DNA from: Methanolinea sp. SDB
GTDB lineage: Archaea > Halobacteriota > Methanomicrobia > Methanomicrobiales > Methanospirillaceae
DNA length: 7,399 nucleotides
NCBI GenBank assembly: GCA_001412335.1
Contig: LKUF01000202.1
Coordinates: 1-7,399 of the forward strand
Direction of reading: 5' to 3'
Both the position numbers and the translations under genes were made by a program. Each line of letters begins with the position of its first letter. Within the stretch, counting starts at the first letter, position 1. Below are positions 6,067-7,399 of the stretch, piece after piece. The notes under the pieces are model-generated. The model made no database searches. It saw only the letters and a program-made list of their open reading frames with translations, and was not told where the DNA came from.

Positions 6067-6546
6067 ATGGTTCTGAAAGGGCGGTTTTTTTGGGTTTTGT
6101 GCATCCTTGTGGCGGCAGGAGTACTTGCAACCGGATGCAGTTCTGTCATGAAAGAACCACAGGTCTCTGTCACAGATATCTCGCTCTCCTCGGTATCGCT
6201 TTCCACAATTGTGATCGAAGTTACATTCTCCATCGAAAATCCAAACGCTGTCGGTGTCACGCTTGATTCCCTCACATTCGATATCCATACAAAACACCAG
6301 GATGACTGGCTCTATCTCGCGCACGGGGAACAGACCGGGCTGGAGATTGAACCGGGAAAGAACGTTGTGACGATTCCCGTTGTCGTGGACAATTACGAGC
6401 TGATCACCTCGATTGCGAGATCTCTTGTCACCGGGGAGATAACCCTGCAGGTGAAGGGCGTCGCATCGGCCGACGTCTTCTCATTCAACTGGGACATCCC
6501 GTTTGTCCACACAAAGACCATTCCATTGAACCTCCCGTGGATATGA
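6067..6546 (+). CDS. LEA14-like (LEA_2/WHy domain) lipoprotein
   Basis: A 159-residue protein with a lipoprotein signal: charged start with K4 and R6, hydrophobic core 7-21, then ATGC with the probable lipid-bearing cysteine C24. It is therefore expected on the outer face of the cytoplasmic membrane. The rest is a beta-rich LEA_2 (LEA14/WHy) domain of about 120 residues, recognised by SVSLSTIVIEVTFSIENPNA (39-58) with its IENPN turn, then VGVTLDSLTFDI, and later GEITLQVKGVASAD. Such domains are common as lipoproteins in methanogens; plant relatives are linked to desiccation stress, but the archaeal role is unknown. Start chosen at the ATG that gives a normal signal peptide; GGTGA directly abuts it, which is closer than usual. 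Monocistronic by appearance, with 64 bases and a TATA element before the next gene. Confidence 0.82.
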   Translation: MVLKGRFFWVLCILVAAGVLATGCSSVMKEPQVSVTDISLSSVSLSTIVIEVTFSIENPNAVGVTLDSLTFDIHTKHQDDWLYLAHGEQTGLEIEPGKNVVTIPVVVDNYELITSIARSLVTGEITLQVKGVASADVFSFNWDIPFVHTKTIPLNLPWI

Positions 6547-6582
6547 CGGGATCTCACACCTTGGGTCGTTATCTCGTTCGTC

Positions 6583-6589
6583 TTTTATA
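6583..6589 (+). promoter_or_regulatory. TATA box of the 6611 lipoprotein gene
   Basis: TTTTATA is centred 25 bases upstream of the ATG at 6611, the normal archaeal distance from TATA box to transcription start. This predicts a leaderless mRNA beginning at or next to the ATG, and no ribosome site is seen before it. The in-frame GTG at 6593 would lie upstream of that transcription start. Confidence 0.5.
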
Positions 6590-6610
6590 CCAGTGTCTGA
6601 ATCTGTTATT

Positions 6611-7213
6611 ATGCGTGAAAGATGGATCTTCGGACTGGTCATTGGTATAGTATTTGCCATCGCCGCATGCGGCTGTGCAACGACCAATGCACCCCCGGAA
6701 ACACCCCGGGCAGACCAGCCCCTGCCGGTGACGACCGGACAGGAACCAAACGATGGGGAATTCCTCGTGATATATGAAGATTCGGCGTCTGATATTGAAT
6801 CCCGGCTTGAATCGGTCAACGCGAATTTTTTCCCTGCGACACAGGATGCCGGAATTACCTATTCGCCATCGAAGTTACGGGTGGCGGCGCTTGAGATGAA
6901 GAATACGGCAGAGCAGTACCACGAGCTTCTCATAAAGATCGAGAGTTTCGAAGACAAGGAGAACGAATTCCTGCGAAACGAGTATCTTGGCTACCTCTCC
7001 TCGATAAAGGCGGCGGGAGGAAACATCGCTGACGCTGCACAGGCAGAGGGCGCACAGGATTATGGGCTTGCCATGAACTACGCCGAACGTGCAAAGACAT
7101 CGCTTGAGAGGATCGAGGGTGTACCCGACGGGAACCACGAGGCTTTGATCCTGGTCATGAGAGGAAACCTTGAGGATATGGAGACACGGATGAAGGAGGC
7201 CATGTCCTCCTGA
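6611..7213 (+). CDS. Uncharacterised helical lipoprotein
   Basis: A 200-residue protein whose family I do not recognise. It opens with a lipoprotein-type signal: R2 and R4, a hydrophobic core (5-19) and IAACGC, so C20 or C22 could carry the lipid. A Pro/Thr-rich linker (about 24-48) follows, as is usual for a surface-tethered protein. From about residue 57 to the end the sequence looks almost wholly alpha-helical and rich in Glu, Ala and Lys, with amphipathic stretches such as LRVAALEMKNTAEQYHELL (89-107) and YGLAMNYAERAKTSLERIEG (151-170), suggesting a helical bundle. There is no enzyme motif, and all cysteines are in the signal region. I prefer the ATG at 6611 over a GTG at 6593 because of the TATA box position and because the longer form adds an acidic residue before the signal. 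It ends in TGA with no obvious oligo-T terminator after it. Confidence 0.75.
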   Translation: MRERWIFGLVIGIVFAIAACGCATTNAPPETPRADQPLPVTTGQEPNDGEFLVIYEDSASDIESRLESVNANFFPATQDAGITYSPSKLRVAALEMKNTAEQYHELLIKIESFEDKENEFLRNEYLGYLSSIKAAGGNIADAAQAEGAQDYGLAMNYAERAKTSLERIEGVPDGNHEALILVMRGNLEDMETRMKEAMSS

Positions 7214-7383
7214 TCCCCGTCAAAATGACCTCTTCGGCTGATTGTCCCCGGATGCCGCCCACCACCCCCATAGGTGAAAGATCATGTGCCCGACCCGCTT
7301 CCCGTTTGTCTCTCCATGCCTGGTGTTCCTGGCGGTGAAGGGTAGTTGTTAAAAAGACCTGTGCGCTAATTCCTGTTGTGAGG

Positions 7384-7399
7384 ATGAAGAACACGGATC
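7384..7399 (+). CDS. Possible start of a gene running off the window
   Basis: An ATG at 7384 opens a frame of five codons (MKNTD) before the window ends. GTGAGG (7378-7383) lies directly before it, and a TATA-like TGTTAAAAA (7347-7355) is about 32 bases upstream. Too little is visible to call a product. Apart from this, bases 7214-7383 hold nothing I can identify. Confidence 0.25.

Noticed and set aside
5935..6324. Minus-strand open frames opposite the HdeD-like 3' end and the LEA14-like gene
   Set aside because: No promoter, ribosome site or domain; they cross a terminator and an established lipoprotein signal on the other strand.
7155..7394. Minus-strand frame of 79 codons at the right edge
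   Set aside because: It overlaps the lipoprotein 3' end, has no ribosome site visible within the window and no recognisable motif.
1..7399. Mobile element, CRISPR array, tRNA or defence system
   Set aside because: No transposase or integrase motifs, no regularly spaced repeats, no tRNA-like cloverleaf sequence, and the gene content is that of a core energy operon plus envelope genes.

Overview
The window looks like chromosomal DNA from a methanogenic archaeon, most probably of the order Methanomicrobiales (inference). The grounds are an Mbh-type energy-converting [NiFe] hydrogenase operon, Shine-Dalgarno sites of the archaeal GGTGA/GGAGG kind, AT-rich TATA-like elements upstream of the stand-alone genes, oligo-T terminators, and lipoprotein and LEA14-like genes of a sort common in methanogens. 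The sequence is fairly GC-rich and densely coded. I see no transposase, integrase, CRISPR array, tRNA or rRNA.

Bases 1-4577 (+ strand) are the 3' end of an mbh operon in the order H (3' end only), I, J, K, L, M, N. This is the order of the membrane-bound hydrogenase operon of Pyrococcus. The products are an antiporter-like proton/sodium channel subunit (MbhH), a small linker membrane protein (MbhI), the hydrogenase small subunit (MbhJ), a NuoC-like subunit (MbhK), the [NiFe] large subunit with all four metal-binding cysteines (MbhL), the NuoH-like membrane anchor (MbhM) and a two-cluster ferredoxin-like subunit (MbhN). Together they couple electron transfer between ferredoxin and H2 to ion movement across the membrane. 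In a hydrogenotrophic methanogen the likely use is to make reduced ferredoxin from H2 at the expense of the ion gradient. Five consecutive gene junctions are 4-base ATGA overlaps, so the operon is probably translationally coupled. The remaining Mrp-like subunits (A-G) would lie upstream of the window.

Bases 4578-4713 are a convergent intergenic gap with oligo-T terminators for both sides. On the minus strand (4714-5175) lies a HycI-type hydrogenase maturation endopeptidase, which plausibly trims the C-terminal tail of MbhL. A 221-bp divergent region (5176-5396) separates it from the next gene and carries TATA-like elements and a perfect 10-bp palindrome.

Bases 5397-7213 (+ strand) hold three separately promoted envelope genes: a six-helix HdeD/DUF308-family membrane protein built from three visible repeats, a LEA14-like lipoprotein, and a second lipoprotein of no family I recognise, which is probably translated from a leaderless mRNA. 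The last 186 bases are mostly featureless, with a possible gene start at 7384 running off the end.

I did not find a clearly new system. The items most worth a second look are the uncharacterised lipoprotein and its neighbours, the extended tail of MbhK, the hydrogenase-protease pairing and the palindrome upstream of the HdeD-like gene.
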